Below, piece by piece: positions 1 to 7,518 of a DNA stretch of 16,233 nt. The notes below the pieces were generated by a model that was not told the DNA's origin, ran no database searches, and saw only the letters and a list, made by a program, of their open reading frames with translations. Each line of letters opens with the position of its first letter. The stretch's first letter is position 1. Position numbers and translations under genes: made by a program. Source of the DNA: Thermohalobaculum sp039026295 (lineage in GTDB: Bacteria > Pseudomonadota > Alphaproteobacteria > Rhodobacterales > Rhodobacteraceae); NCBI GenBank assembly GCA_039026295.1, contig JBCCMP010000062.1, positions 1 to 16,233 on the forward strand. The letters run 5' to 3'.

Positions 1-1148
1 GCCACGGTCAGGTCGATCTCGCGGATACCGCCGATGTCACGTCCGTATCGAAAGCTGACGCCCTCGAAGGCCACGCGTCCGCGGAGCAGCGGCGGATCAG
101 CGGCGTCCGGCGCGTCTGTCAGCCCAATTGGCGGTGCGAGGGTGCGAATACCATCTTCCAGCACCCCGAAATTTGCGAAGATGTTCAATGCCGTGAAGCT
201 GATCCAGCCCGTCATCTGCGACAGGCGAGTGGAGACCAAACCCGCCAGCGCGATTGTCCCGGCGGTCGCGTGCCCCTGCGTCCACAGAACAAGCGTCAGA
301 CCGATCAGGACAACCGGCAAGAGGCCGGACAAAAAGGTGAGCCATGTCCGGAACAGCCACGTCGTCCGGCCAAATGCGAAGGCAGCTTTGCGATAGGTCC
401 GCACGGCATCCTCGGCAGCCTTGTGCTCCCGCCCCGCATGGGCAAACAGCTTGACAGTGGACATGTGCCCGACGCTGTCGACCAGCTGACCCGAAATCAG
501 CGACTTTCCATCAGCACGCTTTCGCGACTTTTGCCTGATCTTCGGCAGGAAGTACCAGATCAGCCAGATGTAGGCGGCGAACCAGATGACAATCACAGCA
601 GCCAGCGACAGGTCCACGCCCTGGAAAAGGATCAGCGTGCCGATCACGGTGGCAATCCCGAAAACCACAGCGTGCAGCGTCTCGGTGATGATCTCGACCA
701 AGGCATAAGTCGACTGGATTTCCTTCTGGGTCAGGCGACCCGCGAAATCGTCTTCGAAATAACGCAGCGGTTGGCCGAGTATGTGCCGGTGAATGCGCAA
801 AACACCCATTGGATAGAGGCTGGTGCCGATCCCCCGGCTGGTGATCGCGCCATTGATGCTCATGAAGACCGGCCGGGCCAGCAGGAAAAAAGCCGCTGCC
901 GCGATCAGGGGCCACATGTTGTCGGCAAAGAAGCCATCCGACCCGCCCTTGACGGCGAGGTCCACGACCCAGGCGACCACGAAGGCGGCCGCAGCCTCGA
1001 TAATGCCGAGAACGACCGACGTCAGGCCAAGTGCGATGATCGCACCCTCTGCCCCGCGCGTTGCCCAACGGCCGTACGCCCACAGGGTCTGCGGGGGAGG
1101 ACCATTTGCAGGAGTGTAGGGATCAATGATGCGTTCGAAGAATTTCAT
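1..1148 (-). CDS. ABC transporter half-exporter, permease plus start of ATPase (partial, cut by left edge)
   Basis: Reading the minus strand from an ATG at 1148 gives an open frame to the window edge, beginning MKFFERIIDPYTPANGPPPQ. About 382 residues are visible: a hydrophobic type I exporter membrane domain (about residues 25-330), then the first beta-strands of the nucleotide-binding domain (AFEGVSFRYG). The edge falls before Walker A, so no ATPase motif can be inspected. The N-terminus and layout resemble the complete ABC protein encoded upstream at 1858-3705, so the two are probably the halves of a heterodimeric inner-membrane exporter. The substrate is unknown. It is the last visible gene of the set ABC, GNAT, ABC, with 107 bp between it and the GNAT gene. 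A stop codon lies in frame upstream (TAA about 39 bases before the ATG). No Shine-Dalgarno site precedes the ATG. Confidence 0.9.
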   Translation of the reverse strand, partial: MKFFERIIDPYTPANGPPPQTLWAYGRWATRGAEGAIIALGLTSVVLGIIEAAAAFVVAWVVDLAVKGGSDGFFADNMWPLIAAAAFFLLARPVFMSINGAITSRGIGTSLYPMGVLRIHRHILGQPLRYFEDDFAGRLTQKEIQSTYALVEIITETLHAVVFGIATVIGTLILFQGVDLSLAAVIVIWFAAYIWLIWYFLPKIRQKSRKRADGKSLISGQLVDSVGHMSTVKLFAHAGREHKAAEDAVRTYRKAAFAFGRTTWLFRTWLTFLSGLLPVVLIGLTLVLWTQGHATAGTIALAGLVSTRLSQMTGWISFTALNIFANFGVLEDGIRTLAPPIGLTDAPDAADPPLLRGRVAFEGVSFRYGRDIGGIREIDLTV

Positions 1149-1255
1149 GTAGAGCAGTATATGGTGCGGCGGCTCGTTAATCCCAGCTTAAGCACGACAC
1201 CTGCGCCGCGAAAACAGCCCAGCATCGAAGGAAGACCTGCAGCAGACGACAGCGG

Positions 1256-1804
1256 TCAGACGGTGGATGCCGTGTTTTCCATGATCTCGGGCAGCAGGTC
1301 AGGATGCGTCCGGGCCATCATGACGAGGTCACGGGTCCGTTCGCCAATCTGCCAAGCGCGGCGGCGGACGCCCTCGTGAAGAAAGCCCATGCGTTCATAC
1401 AGGACGATGCCCGCCGTGTTGTCAGCGACAACTGACAATTCCACCCGGTCCATGGGAAGTGCATCGGCATGCTCCAAGGCCGCTGCCAGCAGCGCCCGGC
1501 CGAGTCCCTTCCCCCGGCGGTCCGGCAGCAGCCCCATGCCCAGAATGCCGCAATGCCGTCGGCTTTCCGGCAACATCCGTACGATATCAGCCCAGCCGAT
1601 GATCGTTTTGGGATCGGCGTGATCAACGGCAACAAAATGTGGGTTCTCTGCAGCAAGGTTTTCGGTGATGTAGGCCTGTGCCTCCTCCAACGCCTTACCC
1701 TTGGAGCCACCCAGCCAGCGACCCTCCTGGGCCACCGCGTCAACAGTCGAACAGAAGCTTGGGGCGTCTTCTTCGCGCACCGTACGGATCTCGATCTCGG
1801 ACAT
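1256..1804 (-). CDS. GNAT-family N-acetyltransferase
   Basis: A 182-residue protein starting MSEIEIRTVREEDA. It has the GNAT acetyl-CoA-binding motif A at about residues 96-105 (RRGKGLGRAL), preceded by the strand GILGMGLLPD and followed by the late motif VVADNTAGIVLYERMGFLHEG. It would transfer an acetyl group from acetyl-CoA to an amine. The substrate cannot be told from sequence, but the family includes ribosomal-protein and small-molecule acetylases. The gene lies between two ABC half-transporter genes on the same strand. Start choice: family similarity begins at the ATG at 1804, whose ribosome site is weak (GAAAGAAAGA). An in-frame ATG at 1861 would add 19 residues and overlap the ABC stop codon as ATGA, which suggests translational coupling. 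Either start is possible; the fold is complete from 1804. Confidence 0.88.
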   Translation of the reverse strand: MSEIEIRTVREEDAPSFCSTVDAVAQEGRWLGGSKGKALEEAQAYITENLAAENPHFVAVDHADPKTIIGWADIVRMLPESRRHCGILGMGLLPDRRGKGLGRALLAAALEHADALPMDRVELSVVADNTAGIVLYERMGFLHEGVRRRAWQIGERTRDLVMMARTHPDLLPEIMENTASTV

Positions 1805-1857
1805 TTCTGGTCTTTCTTTCAGAACAGAAGGGTGGACGTCTGCCCCAGACCCCATGT

Positions 1858-3705
1858 TCATCCCGCCGCCTCGACCCCGATCATGCCGCCGGACTGGCGT
1901 GCCCAGAAGCCGGCGTAGAGGCCCTGTTTGGCGAGCAGGCTTTGATGCGTGCCGATCTCGACAATCCGGCCATCGTCCATCACGACGATCCGGTCCATGC
2001 GGCGGATTGTGGACAGCCGGTGGGCGATTGCGATCACTGTCTTGCCCTGCATCACGCCGTAAAGCGTGTCCTGAATGGCTGCCTCGACCTCGGAGTCTAG
2101 CGCCGATGTCGCCTCGTCCAACACCAGGATCGGAGCATCCTTCAGGATCACCCGAGCCAGGGCGATACGTTGGCGTTGGCCGCCCGATAGTTTGACGCCC
2201 CGCTCGCCGACCTGGGCGTTGTAACCGCTGCGGCCCTCTGGATCGGTCAGATCCCTGATGAAAGCGTGTGCTTCGGCACGTTCAGCAGCCTGGATCATTT
2301 GCGCATCCGTTGCGTCCGGACGGCCATAGAGGATGTTTGCGCGGATTGACCGGTGCAGCAGAGAGCTGTCCTGCGTCACCATCCCGATCTGTGCGCGCAA
2401 ACTGTCCTGCGTCACCCTGGCAATGTCCTGACCATCGATCAGGATCTGCCCGTGCTCGGCATCTCGGAAGCGCAATAGCAGGTTAACCAGCGAGGATTTA
2501 CCCGCGCCGGACCGACCAACCAGACCGACCTTCTCACCCCCGGCGATGTCCAGCGTTACGCCATCCAAACCGCCAGACTCTTTGCCGTAGTGATGTACAA
2601 GATCATCGAAACGGATCGCCGCATCCTTGACTGACAAGGTGCCCGCATCCGGGGCATCGACCACGTCGTGATCAACCGCAATTGACCGCAGGCCTTCATT
2701 GATCACGCCGAAATGCTCGAAAAGGCGGATGACAACCCACATGATCCAACCGGACATCCCGTTGAGCCGGATGCACAGCGCAGAGGCCGCTGCCACATGA
2801 CCGACCGTGACCGTGCCGTTCTGCCACAGCCAGATGGCCGGCCCGATCACGCCGATAATCAGCAGGCCATTGATGGCCGTCAGCCCCAACGAAAGCTCTG
2901 TCATCAGACGCAGGAAGCGCTGGAAGCGCAGGCGAAGACGGCGCATTGCGGACAGGACATAGGCTTCCTCTCGCCCGTCCTGCGCGAACAGCTTCACTGT
3001 CTCGATATTGGCATAGGCGTCGACGACCCGGCCCGTAACCATGGACCTTGCATCGGACCATTTCTCGGACGCCGTCGCGACACGAAGGGCCACGTTGCGC
3101 ACATAGAGGGCATAGATCACCAGCCAGGCCGCCAACGGGATCGCCAGCAGGATATCGATCTGCGCCAGCAGTATCATGGCGCCGATCGCGTAGGTGCCAG
3201 CGTACCACAGCCCCTCGAAAGCCATGTAGGTGGAATCCTCCAGCGCAGGGCCGGTCTGCATTACACGGTTCGACAAACGCCCCGCAAAGTCCGACTGGAA
3301 AAAGCCCATGGACTGCCCCAGCATGTGTTTGTGGGCGCGCCAGCGGACCTGTTCCTGCAGGTTCGAGGCAACGGTCTGCTCGAGGAACAGGTGGTTTATG
3401 CCGATCGCGATGGGCCGGGCAAAAAGGATGAACGTCGCGGCAAGCGTCACCTCCAGCCAGTGCGTCTGCCAAAACGCCTCGGGCCCTTCTTCGGCCATCA
3501 GGTCGATCAGGCGGCCGGAATAGAAGATCAGGCCGCTTTCAATGACGGCGGCGATCAATCCGGTCAGCAGGATGAAGGGGATCCACTTGCGCATGGCACT
3601 GAGGTGGAAGCGATAGAATGCCCAGAGACCACGCGGCGGTGTGCCCTGTTTGAACGTGGCGAAAGGGTTGATCAGATTCTCAAAACGGCGAAACATTAGA
3701 TGCAT
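1858..3705 (-). CDS. ABC transporter half-exporter, fused permease and ATPase (MsbA-like)
   Basis: A 615-residue type I ABC exporter subunit of the inner membrane. An N-terminal membrane domain (about residues 40-330) includes hydrophobic spans such as WIPFILLTGLIAAVIES. The ATPase domain follows, with Walker A GRSGAGKSS at 397-405, a Q-loop (MVTQD), the signature LSGGQRQ at 506-512, Walker B plus catalytic Glu ILVLDE at 526-531, a D-loop (SALD) and switch His in IAHRLS. All ATPase motifs look intact, so this half should hydrolyse ATP. It is first in the operon ABC, GNAT, ABC; its TGA overlaps an upstream in-frame ATG of the GNAT gene. MsbA-like proteins export lipids, peptides or drugs, and no substrate is indicated here. 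An ATG three codons in (3696, MFRRFENLINPF) is an equally good start. Confidence 0.93.
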   Translation of the reverse strand: MHLMFRRFENLINPFATFKQGTPPRGLWAFYRFHLSAMRKWIPFILLTGLIAAVIESGLIFYSGRLIDLMAEEGPEAFWQTHWLEVTLAATFILFARPIAIGINHLFLEQTVASNLQEQVRWRAHKHMLGQSMGFFQSDFAGRLSNRVMQTGPALEDSTYMAFEGLWYAGTYAIGAMILLAQIDILLAIPLAAWLVIYALYVRNVALRVATASEKWSDARSMVTGRVVDAYANIETVKLFAQDGREEAYVLSAMRRLRLRFQRFLRLMTELSLGLTAINGLLIIGVIGPAIWLWQNGTVTVGHVAAASALCIRLNGMSGWIMWVVIRLFEHFGVINEGLRSIAVDHDVVDAPDAGTLSVKDAAIRFDDLVHHYGKESGGLDGVTLDIAGGEKVGLVGRSGAGKSSLVNLLLRFRDAEHGQILIDGQDIARVTQDSLRAQIGMVTQDSSLLHRSIRANILYGRPDATDAQMIQAAERAEAHAFIRDLTDPEGRSGYNAQVGERGVKLSGGQRQRIALARVILKDAPILVLDEATSALDSEVEAAIQDTLYGVMQGKTVIAIAHRLSTIRRMDRIVVMDDGRIVEIGTHQSLLAKQGLYAGFWARQSGGMIGVEAAG

Positions 3706-3966
3706 CCAGATCCGATTGTCGGAGAATTGACGAGGTCAGGCCTAGCAAAGCGCGAGTGGGATCGCGCGGGAGACCGGAAGAACGCTGGAGTCGCGTCAGC
3801 CGGTCATGCGTGGAGCCGATAGCCTCATCATGGATGCCTCCTTTGGCGTATGGCGCGGCGAATACCCGAAATCGCCGATTTGGTCGAGACGTGGTGGCTT
3901 GCGCAAACCGTGCCAGGGCCGTTATGTCCAGAGCCGATGCAGGAAAGCCACAACCGGAAGGTGCAC

Positions 3967-4842
3967 ATGGGGGACATGGTCGAAGAAAAGGCCCGGGCCG
4001 GGGCATGGTTCCACGAGCTGCGGGACCAGATCTGCGCAGCCTTCGAAGGGCTGGAAGACCAGCAAACGACGGGACCCCATGCTGATCTGCCCGCCGGGCG
4101 GTTCGAGCGGACTGTGACCGAACGCGATGGCGGCGGGGGCGGCGAGATGTCGGTGATGCGCGGCGGGCGCTGTTTCGAGAAAGTGGGTGTCAACATATCA
4201 GTCGTGCACGGCAAATTGGGGCCGGACGCCCGCCGGTCCATGCGGGCGCGGCGGGACATGCCGGGAATAGACGAGGACCCACGGTTCTGGGCCTCCGGCA
4301 TCTCGCTGGTCGCACATATGCGCTCGCCCAAATGCCCGGCGGTGCACATGAACACGCGGATGTTCTGGACGCCAGGTGCCTGGTGGTTTGGCGGCGGGTC
4401 CGACCTGAACCCGATGCGGGAGATTGGCGAGGATACCGCCTTCTTCCATGCCCGCCTGCAAGATGCCTGCGACGCCCACGATGCGGCCTATTACCCCAAG
4501 TTCAAGGCATGGGCCGATGACTACTTCATGATTACGCACCGCGGCGAGGCACGCGGCGTCGGCGGCATCTTCTACGACGATCACTGCACCGACGACTGGG
4601 AAGCGGATTTCGCGTTCACGCAGGATGTCGGTCGGGACTTCCTGAGAGCTTTCGTCCCCGTCACCGAGCGGCACATGGATGAGGCGTGGACCGAGGATGA
4701 CCGTGCCCATCAGCTCTTCAAACGCGGTCGATATGCTGAGTTCAACCTGGTCTATGATCGCGGAACCAAGTTCGGGCTGCAGACCGGACACAATATCGAG
4801 GCGGTGCTGATGTCGATGCCGCCGGTGGCGACATGGCCGTGA
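3967..4842 (+). CDS. hemF: Oxygen-dependent coproporphyrinogen III oxidase HemF
   Basis: A 291-residue soluble enzyme that uses O2 to decarboxylate two propionate side chains of coproporphyrinogen III, giving protoporphyrinogen IX in haem (and, where present, chlorophyll) synthesis. Family blocks are plain: GGRCFEKVGVN, ASGISLVAHM, AVHMNTRMFWTPGAWWFGGG, GSDLNP, ARGVGGIFYDD and GRYAEFNLVYDRGTKFGLQTG. The conserved His residues in AHM and VHMN are present. The open frame extends upstream to 3850. I choose the ATG at 3967 because GGAAGG lies five bases before it and family similarity starts there (AGAWFHELRDQICAAFE). The ATG at 3976 is also possible. The protein ends at SMPPVATWP, shorter than the E. 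coli enzyme, but such short ends are usual in alphaproteobacteria. It is followed after 17 bases by two SDR genes on the same strand. Confidence 0.95.
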   Translation: MGDMVEEKARAGAWFHELRDQICAAFEGLEDQQTTGPHADLPAGRFERTVTERDGGGGGEMSVMRGGRCFEKVGVNISVVHGKLGPDARRSMRARRDMPGIDEDPRFWASGISLVAHMRSPKCPAVHMNTRMFWTPGAWWFGGGSDLNPMREIGEDTAFFHARLQDACDAHDAAYYPKFKAWADDYFMITHRGEARGVGGIFYDDHCTDDWEADFAFTQDVGRDFLRAFVPVTERHMDEAWTEDDRAHQLFKRGRYAEFNLVYDRGTKFGLQTGHNIEAVLMSMPPVATWP

Positions 4843-4859
4843 GTTGAAAGCTGCGAAAG

Positions 4860-5609
4860 ATGGCAGGTGAGCCTCTCAGATCTGCACTGGTTACAGGCGC
4901 TTCTTCCGGCATCGGGGCAGCTTGTGTGCGGGCGTTGACGGCATCTGGCGTCGAGACCTGGGCGCTCGCAAGACGGATGGATCGGTTGGAGGCGTTGGCC
5001 GCTGAAACTGGCTGCATTCCCCTTTCCGCCGATCTGATGGATGCAGAAAGCACCGAAGCGGCCCTTTCAAATGTCGCACCGGATATTCTGATCAACAATG
5101 CCGGGCTAGGTGCCGGAATTACAGGACTGGCTACGGCATCGCCCGGCGACGTTGCGCGGACCATAGGGACGAATGTAGAGGCGCTTTTGCAGGTCACGCG
5201 GGTTCTTCTGCCCGGCATGATTGAGCGAGGGCGCGGGCACATCGTCAACATGGGATCCGTTGCGGGCTCCTATCCGATAAACTCGGCGGTCTATGGCGGG
5301 TCGAAGGGCGCGGTGAGGATGATCAGCCAGAATCTGCGACTGGAGTTACGGGGTACCGGCATTCGGGTCAGCGAGATCGCGCCGGGGCGTGTCACGACGG
5401 AGTTCTTTGAGGTGGCTGTCCCCGACCCCGGACCAAATGTGCCAACCACCCTGCCGATCACGTCTCTGACGCCCGAGGATATCGCCGACGCCGTGATGTT
5501 TGCGGTGAACGCTCCGCCGCACGTGAATGTCTCGCTGGTCGAGGTGCAACCGACGGAGCAGCATTTCGGCGGTGTGCACTTTGACCCGCTGGAGTGGGCT
5601 GATGGTTGA
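4860..5609 (+). CDS. Short-chain dehydrogenase/reductase (SDR), first of a tandem pair
   Basis: A 249-residue classical SDR of the Rossmann fold. The cofactor site TGASSGIG is at residues 12-19 and NNAG at 79-82. The catalytic tetrad is visible as N105, S133, Y145 and K149 (YGGSK). ARR after the second beta-strand (residues 37-39) favours NADP(H) over NAD(H). The closest broad type is the YdfG-like 3-hydroxy-acid dehydrogenases, but the substrate cannot be assigned. It begins 17 bases after hemF and overlaps the next SDR gene by eight bases, so the three are probably co-transcribed. The segment PGRVTTEFFEV near residues 172-182 is shared almost word for word with the neighbouring SDR. The ribosome site is weak (GCGAAAG directly before the ATG). 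Confidence 0.93.
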   Translation: MAGEPLRSALVTGASSGIGAACVRALTASGVETWALARRMDRLEALAAETGCIPLSADLMDAESTEAALSNVAPDILINNAGLGAGITGLATASPGDVARTIGTNVEALLQVTRVLLPGMIERGRGHIVNMGSVAGSYPINSAVYGGSKGAVRMISQNLRLELRGTGIRVSEIAPGRVTTEFFEVAVPDPGPNVPTTLPITSLTPEDIADAVMFAVNAPPHVNVSLVEVQPTEQHFGGVHFDPLEWADG

Positions 5610-6339
5610 GTTGACGACGGCCTTGGTCACGGGCGCATCATCCGGGATCGGAGCCGGAGTGGTCGAAGTCTTGAGCGCCGCTGGATTCAAAGTCACGGCC
5701 TTGGCGCGGCGGGTGGACCGCCTTTCGAAGCTTTCCGATCGCACCGGCTGCGCAGTGGCGGTTGCGGATGTAACCGATCCGGCAGCCATGGCAGGGGCGC
5801 TTTCGGAATTGGAGCCGGACATTGTCGTCTGCAACGCAGGGCTTGGTGCGGGATTTGAGGGCATGGCCGGAACCGCGCATGCGGATATCAAAAGCGTTAT
5901 CGACACCAATGTCACCGGAACGCTGCGCCTGTTGAACCTCGTCCTGCCCGGAATGATCGCGCGCAGACGAGGGCATGTGGTGACGATAGGTTCTGTTGCG
6001 GCGCTCTACCCATCCAACTCGGCGCTCTACGGGGCATCAAAGGCCGCGATACGGCAGATCGCGCTGAACCTGCGCATGGAACTTGCTGGAACCGGGGTCC
6101 GGGTCACGGATTTGCAGCCTGGCCGTGTGACGACCGAGTTCTACGACGTGGCCATGGACGAAGAGAAAGCCGCCGCCGCCAAGAACACCGGAATTCGCGA
6201 GCTCTCGCCTGAGGATATCGGCAACGCTGTGCTGTATGCTGTGACGGCACCGCAGCATGTGAATGTCATGACGATCGAATTGCAGCCGCTTGAGCAGACC
6301 TATGGCGGAATGGGTGTCAGCCCGGTGGACTGGTCCTGA
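5602..6339 (+). CDS. Short-chain dehydrogenase/reductase (SDR), second of a tandem pair
   Basis: A 245-residue classical SDR with TGASSGIG at residues 10-17, CNAG at 77-80 and the catalytic set N103, S131, Y143 and K147. ARR after strand two suggests NADP(H). By eye it matches the preceding SDR along its length (shared blocks include ALARR.DRL, PDI...NAGLGAG, LPGMI.R.RGH and PGRVTTEF), so the two arose by tandem duplication. The open frame extends back to 5527, but the start at 5602 is chosen because GGAG lies seven bases upstream and the Rossmann fold begins there. It overlaps the first SDR by eight bases, which favours coupled translation. Its 3' end overlaps by 23 bases, tail to tail, with the ArsR-type regulator on the other strand. 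Confidence 0.93.
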   Translation: MVELTTALVTGASSGIGAGVVEVLSAAGFKVTALARRVDRLSKLSDRTGCAVAVADVTDPAAMAGALSELEPDIVVCNAGLGAGFEGMAGTAHADIKSVIDTNVTGTLRLLNLVLPGMIARRRGHVVTIGSVAALYPSNSALYGASKAAIRQIALNLRMELAGTGVRVTDLQPGRVTTEFYDVAMDEEKAAAAKNTGIRELSPEDIGNAVLYAVTAPQHVNVMTIELQPLEQTYGGMGVSPVDWS

Positions 6340-7009
6340 AGAATTGGGTGAACGCCCGTTCCCCTACCTTTGTGAACGTCACCGCCCTGCTATCGGGCTC
6401 GCGTTTCGCCCAGCCCTTGGCCTGAATCTGATCCCAGATTGCAGCTCCCAGAGACCCTGCAAGATGCGTGCGGCGCATGGACCAGTCGAGGCAGGGTCGG
6501 CAAAGCCTGCGGCGGCTTTTCAGCAAATCGGGAACATCCAGACCGAAGTCGCGCAACAGACCCGGGCCGCCCGGGGTTAGACAGATCTGGTCATCATCGC
6601 CCATTATTATTCCACGCGCCAAGAGGCAGTCGTACAAGGCGACCCCCATCTCACCGGCCAGATGATCGTAACAAACACGCGCTCGGCGCAAGGCTGGGTC
6701 CTTCGGCCCGGTGCGCACGCGGCGGCCGGTCGTGGCCTGTGCCAGACCCATCAGCGCTTCGAGCGCCCGCGCCGTTTCTTCACCTGACAGCGCGTAGTAC
6801 CGATGGCGGCCCTGCTTCGTGCCCCGCACCAGCCCGCCTGCCTCGAGCTTGCCCAGATGAACTGATGTCGTCGACGCGGTGACACCCGCCTCGATGGACA
6901 ACTCGGTCGCTGTAAGTGCACGTCCCTGCATCAGCGCGGACAGAATATTGGCGCGCGCAGGCTCGCCGATCAGCGCGGCAACGGCAGCTATGTTCGGCCC
7001 TTCCTTCAT
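6317..7009 (-). CDS. ArsR/SmtB-type winged-helix transcriptional regulator with long C-terminal domain
   Basis: A 230-residue protein. Its N-terminal 100 residues are an ArsR winged helix-turn-helix: the recognition region is about residues 32-58 (TATELSIEAGVTASTTSVHLGKLE) and the wing follows at GTKQGRHRYYAL. It is roughly twice the length of a plain ArsR protein. The extra C-terminal part (about 105-230) carries cysteines 113, 128, 143, 170 and 173, including CRPCLDWS followed by RRTHLAG, and may sense a metal, redox signal or small molecule. It is transcribed divergently from the NIPSNAP-type gene across a 74-base region holding two 20-base direct repeats, and probably controls both. The 3' end overlaps the second SDR gene by 23 bases. 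No clear ribosome site is seen before the ATG, whose leader is largely filled by one repeat. Confidence 0.88.
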   Translation of the reverse strand: MKEGPNIAAVAALIGEPARANILSALMQGRALTATELSIEAGVTASTTSVHLGKLEAGGLVRGTKQGRHRYYALSGEETARALEALMGLAQATTGRRVRTGPKDPALRRARVCYDHLAGEMGVALYDCLLARGIIMGDDDQICLTPGGPGLLRDFGLDVPDLLKSRRRLCRPCLDWSMRRTHLAGSLGAAIWDQIQAKGWAKREPDSRAVTFTKVGERAFTQFFRTSPPG

Positions 7010-7011
7010 AG

Positions 7012-7031
7012 TTTGATCATCAACAAAACAT
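7012..7031 (+). promoter_or_regulatory. Candidate operator, copy 1 (next to the ArsR-type start codon)
   Basis: The 20-base sequence TTTGATCATCAACAAAACAT ends two bases before the start codon of the divergent regulator. It matches copy 2 (7054-7073) at 18 of 20 positions in the same orientation. It contains the perfect palindrome TTGAT-C-ATCAA (7013-7023... core). ArsR-family dimers usually bind such inverted repeats, so autoregulation by occlusion of the regulator's own leader or start is inferred. Binding is not shown by the sequence itself. Confidence 0.6.
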
Positions 7032-7053
7032 ACTCGCGCTGCAACCGCTATTA

Positions 7054-7073
7054 TTTGATCACCGACAAAACAT
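7054..7073 (+). promoter_or_regulatory. Candidate operator, copy 2 (before the NIPSNAP-type gene)
   Basis: The 20-base sequence TTTGATCACCGACAAAACAT differs from copy 1 at two positions. The copies start 42 bases apart, close to four turns of the helix, so two bound dimers would sit on the same face. A possible -10 element for the NIPSNAP-type gene, TATTAT (7049-7054), abuts this copy, which would place the transcription start inside it and suggests repression. The palindrome is weaker here (TTGAT then ACCGA). The regulatory role is inferred. Confidence 0.6.
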
Positions 7074-7083
7074 GGAGGCCAAG

Positions 7084-7404
7084 ATGTCGATCACCTGTTT
7101 CATCCGCTACGAACTCGACCCCTGGAAGACAGATGCCTTCCGCGAGTATGCTCGGGTCTGGGGAGAGGCCATCCCGGCAGCCGGTGCCGACCTGATCGGG
7201 TACTTTGCGCCGCACGAAGGGTCGACCACCACCGCCTATGGGGTGTATACTATCGATAATCTGGCCGCATACGAGGCGTACCGGGCGCGTTTGGCGGCCT
7301 CGGATCTCGGTCGGCAAAACTATGAATTTGCACAGGCTGAGAAATTCATCCTACGCGAAGACCGAATTTTCCTGAAGCGGGCCTCGGGCGCGCACGGAGA
7401 CTAG
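7084..7404 (+). CDS. NIPSNAP-family (dimeric alpha-beta barrel) protein
   Basis: A 106-residue protein beginning MSITCFIRYELDPWKTDAF. The pattern of an opening beta-strand with Tyr, a helix ending in W (YARVWGEAIPAAGADLIGYF), then AYGVYTIDNLAAYEAYRARL and a closing FLKRA fits the NIPSNAP branch of the ferredoxin-like dimeric alpha-beta barrels. Their bacterial functions are mostly unknown. The start at 7084 is chosen over an in-frame ATG at 7072 because GGAGG (7074-7078) lies five bases before it. The gene is divergent from the ArsR-type regulator, and its promoter region holds both candidate operators. It is probably the regulator's main target and may be induced by the signal the regulator senses. 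Confidence 0.8.
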   Translation: MSITCFIRYELDPWKTDAFREYARVWGEAIPAAGADLIGYFAPHEGSTTTAYGVYTIDNLAAYEAYRARLAASDLGRQNYEFAQAEKFILREDRIFLKRASGAHGD

Positions 7405-7518
7405 GGGCAATTGATGTGATTTTATTTGCGGCGGCATATGCGCGAGGTTTTCCGTACTGCATTGGCGTTTCTGCCACAGCTCTGCACCTACGTTTGACGA
7501 CAAAGTCATCAAAGTGCT

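Noticed and set aside
270..1379. Plus-strand 369-residue frame
   Set aside because: Antisense to the ABC and GNAT genes; composition is rich in Arg, Asp, Gln and Pro with no domain. The minus-strand frames show clear family motifs.
2713..3699. Plus-strand 328-residue frame
   Set aside because: Lies wholly antisense to the complete ABC exporter, with low-complexity, family-free composition.
3706..3966. Shared promoter region between the ABC operon and hemF
   Set aside because: A promoter is likely by position, but I found no -35/-10 pair or known haem/iron operator good enough to report. Short frames here are shadows or N-terminal extensions of hemF.
7405..7518. Promoter or terminator after the NIPSNAP-type gene
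   Set aside because: AT-rich patches occur but no stable hairpin with a T-run and no convincing promoter hexamers.
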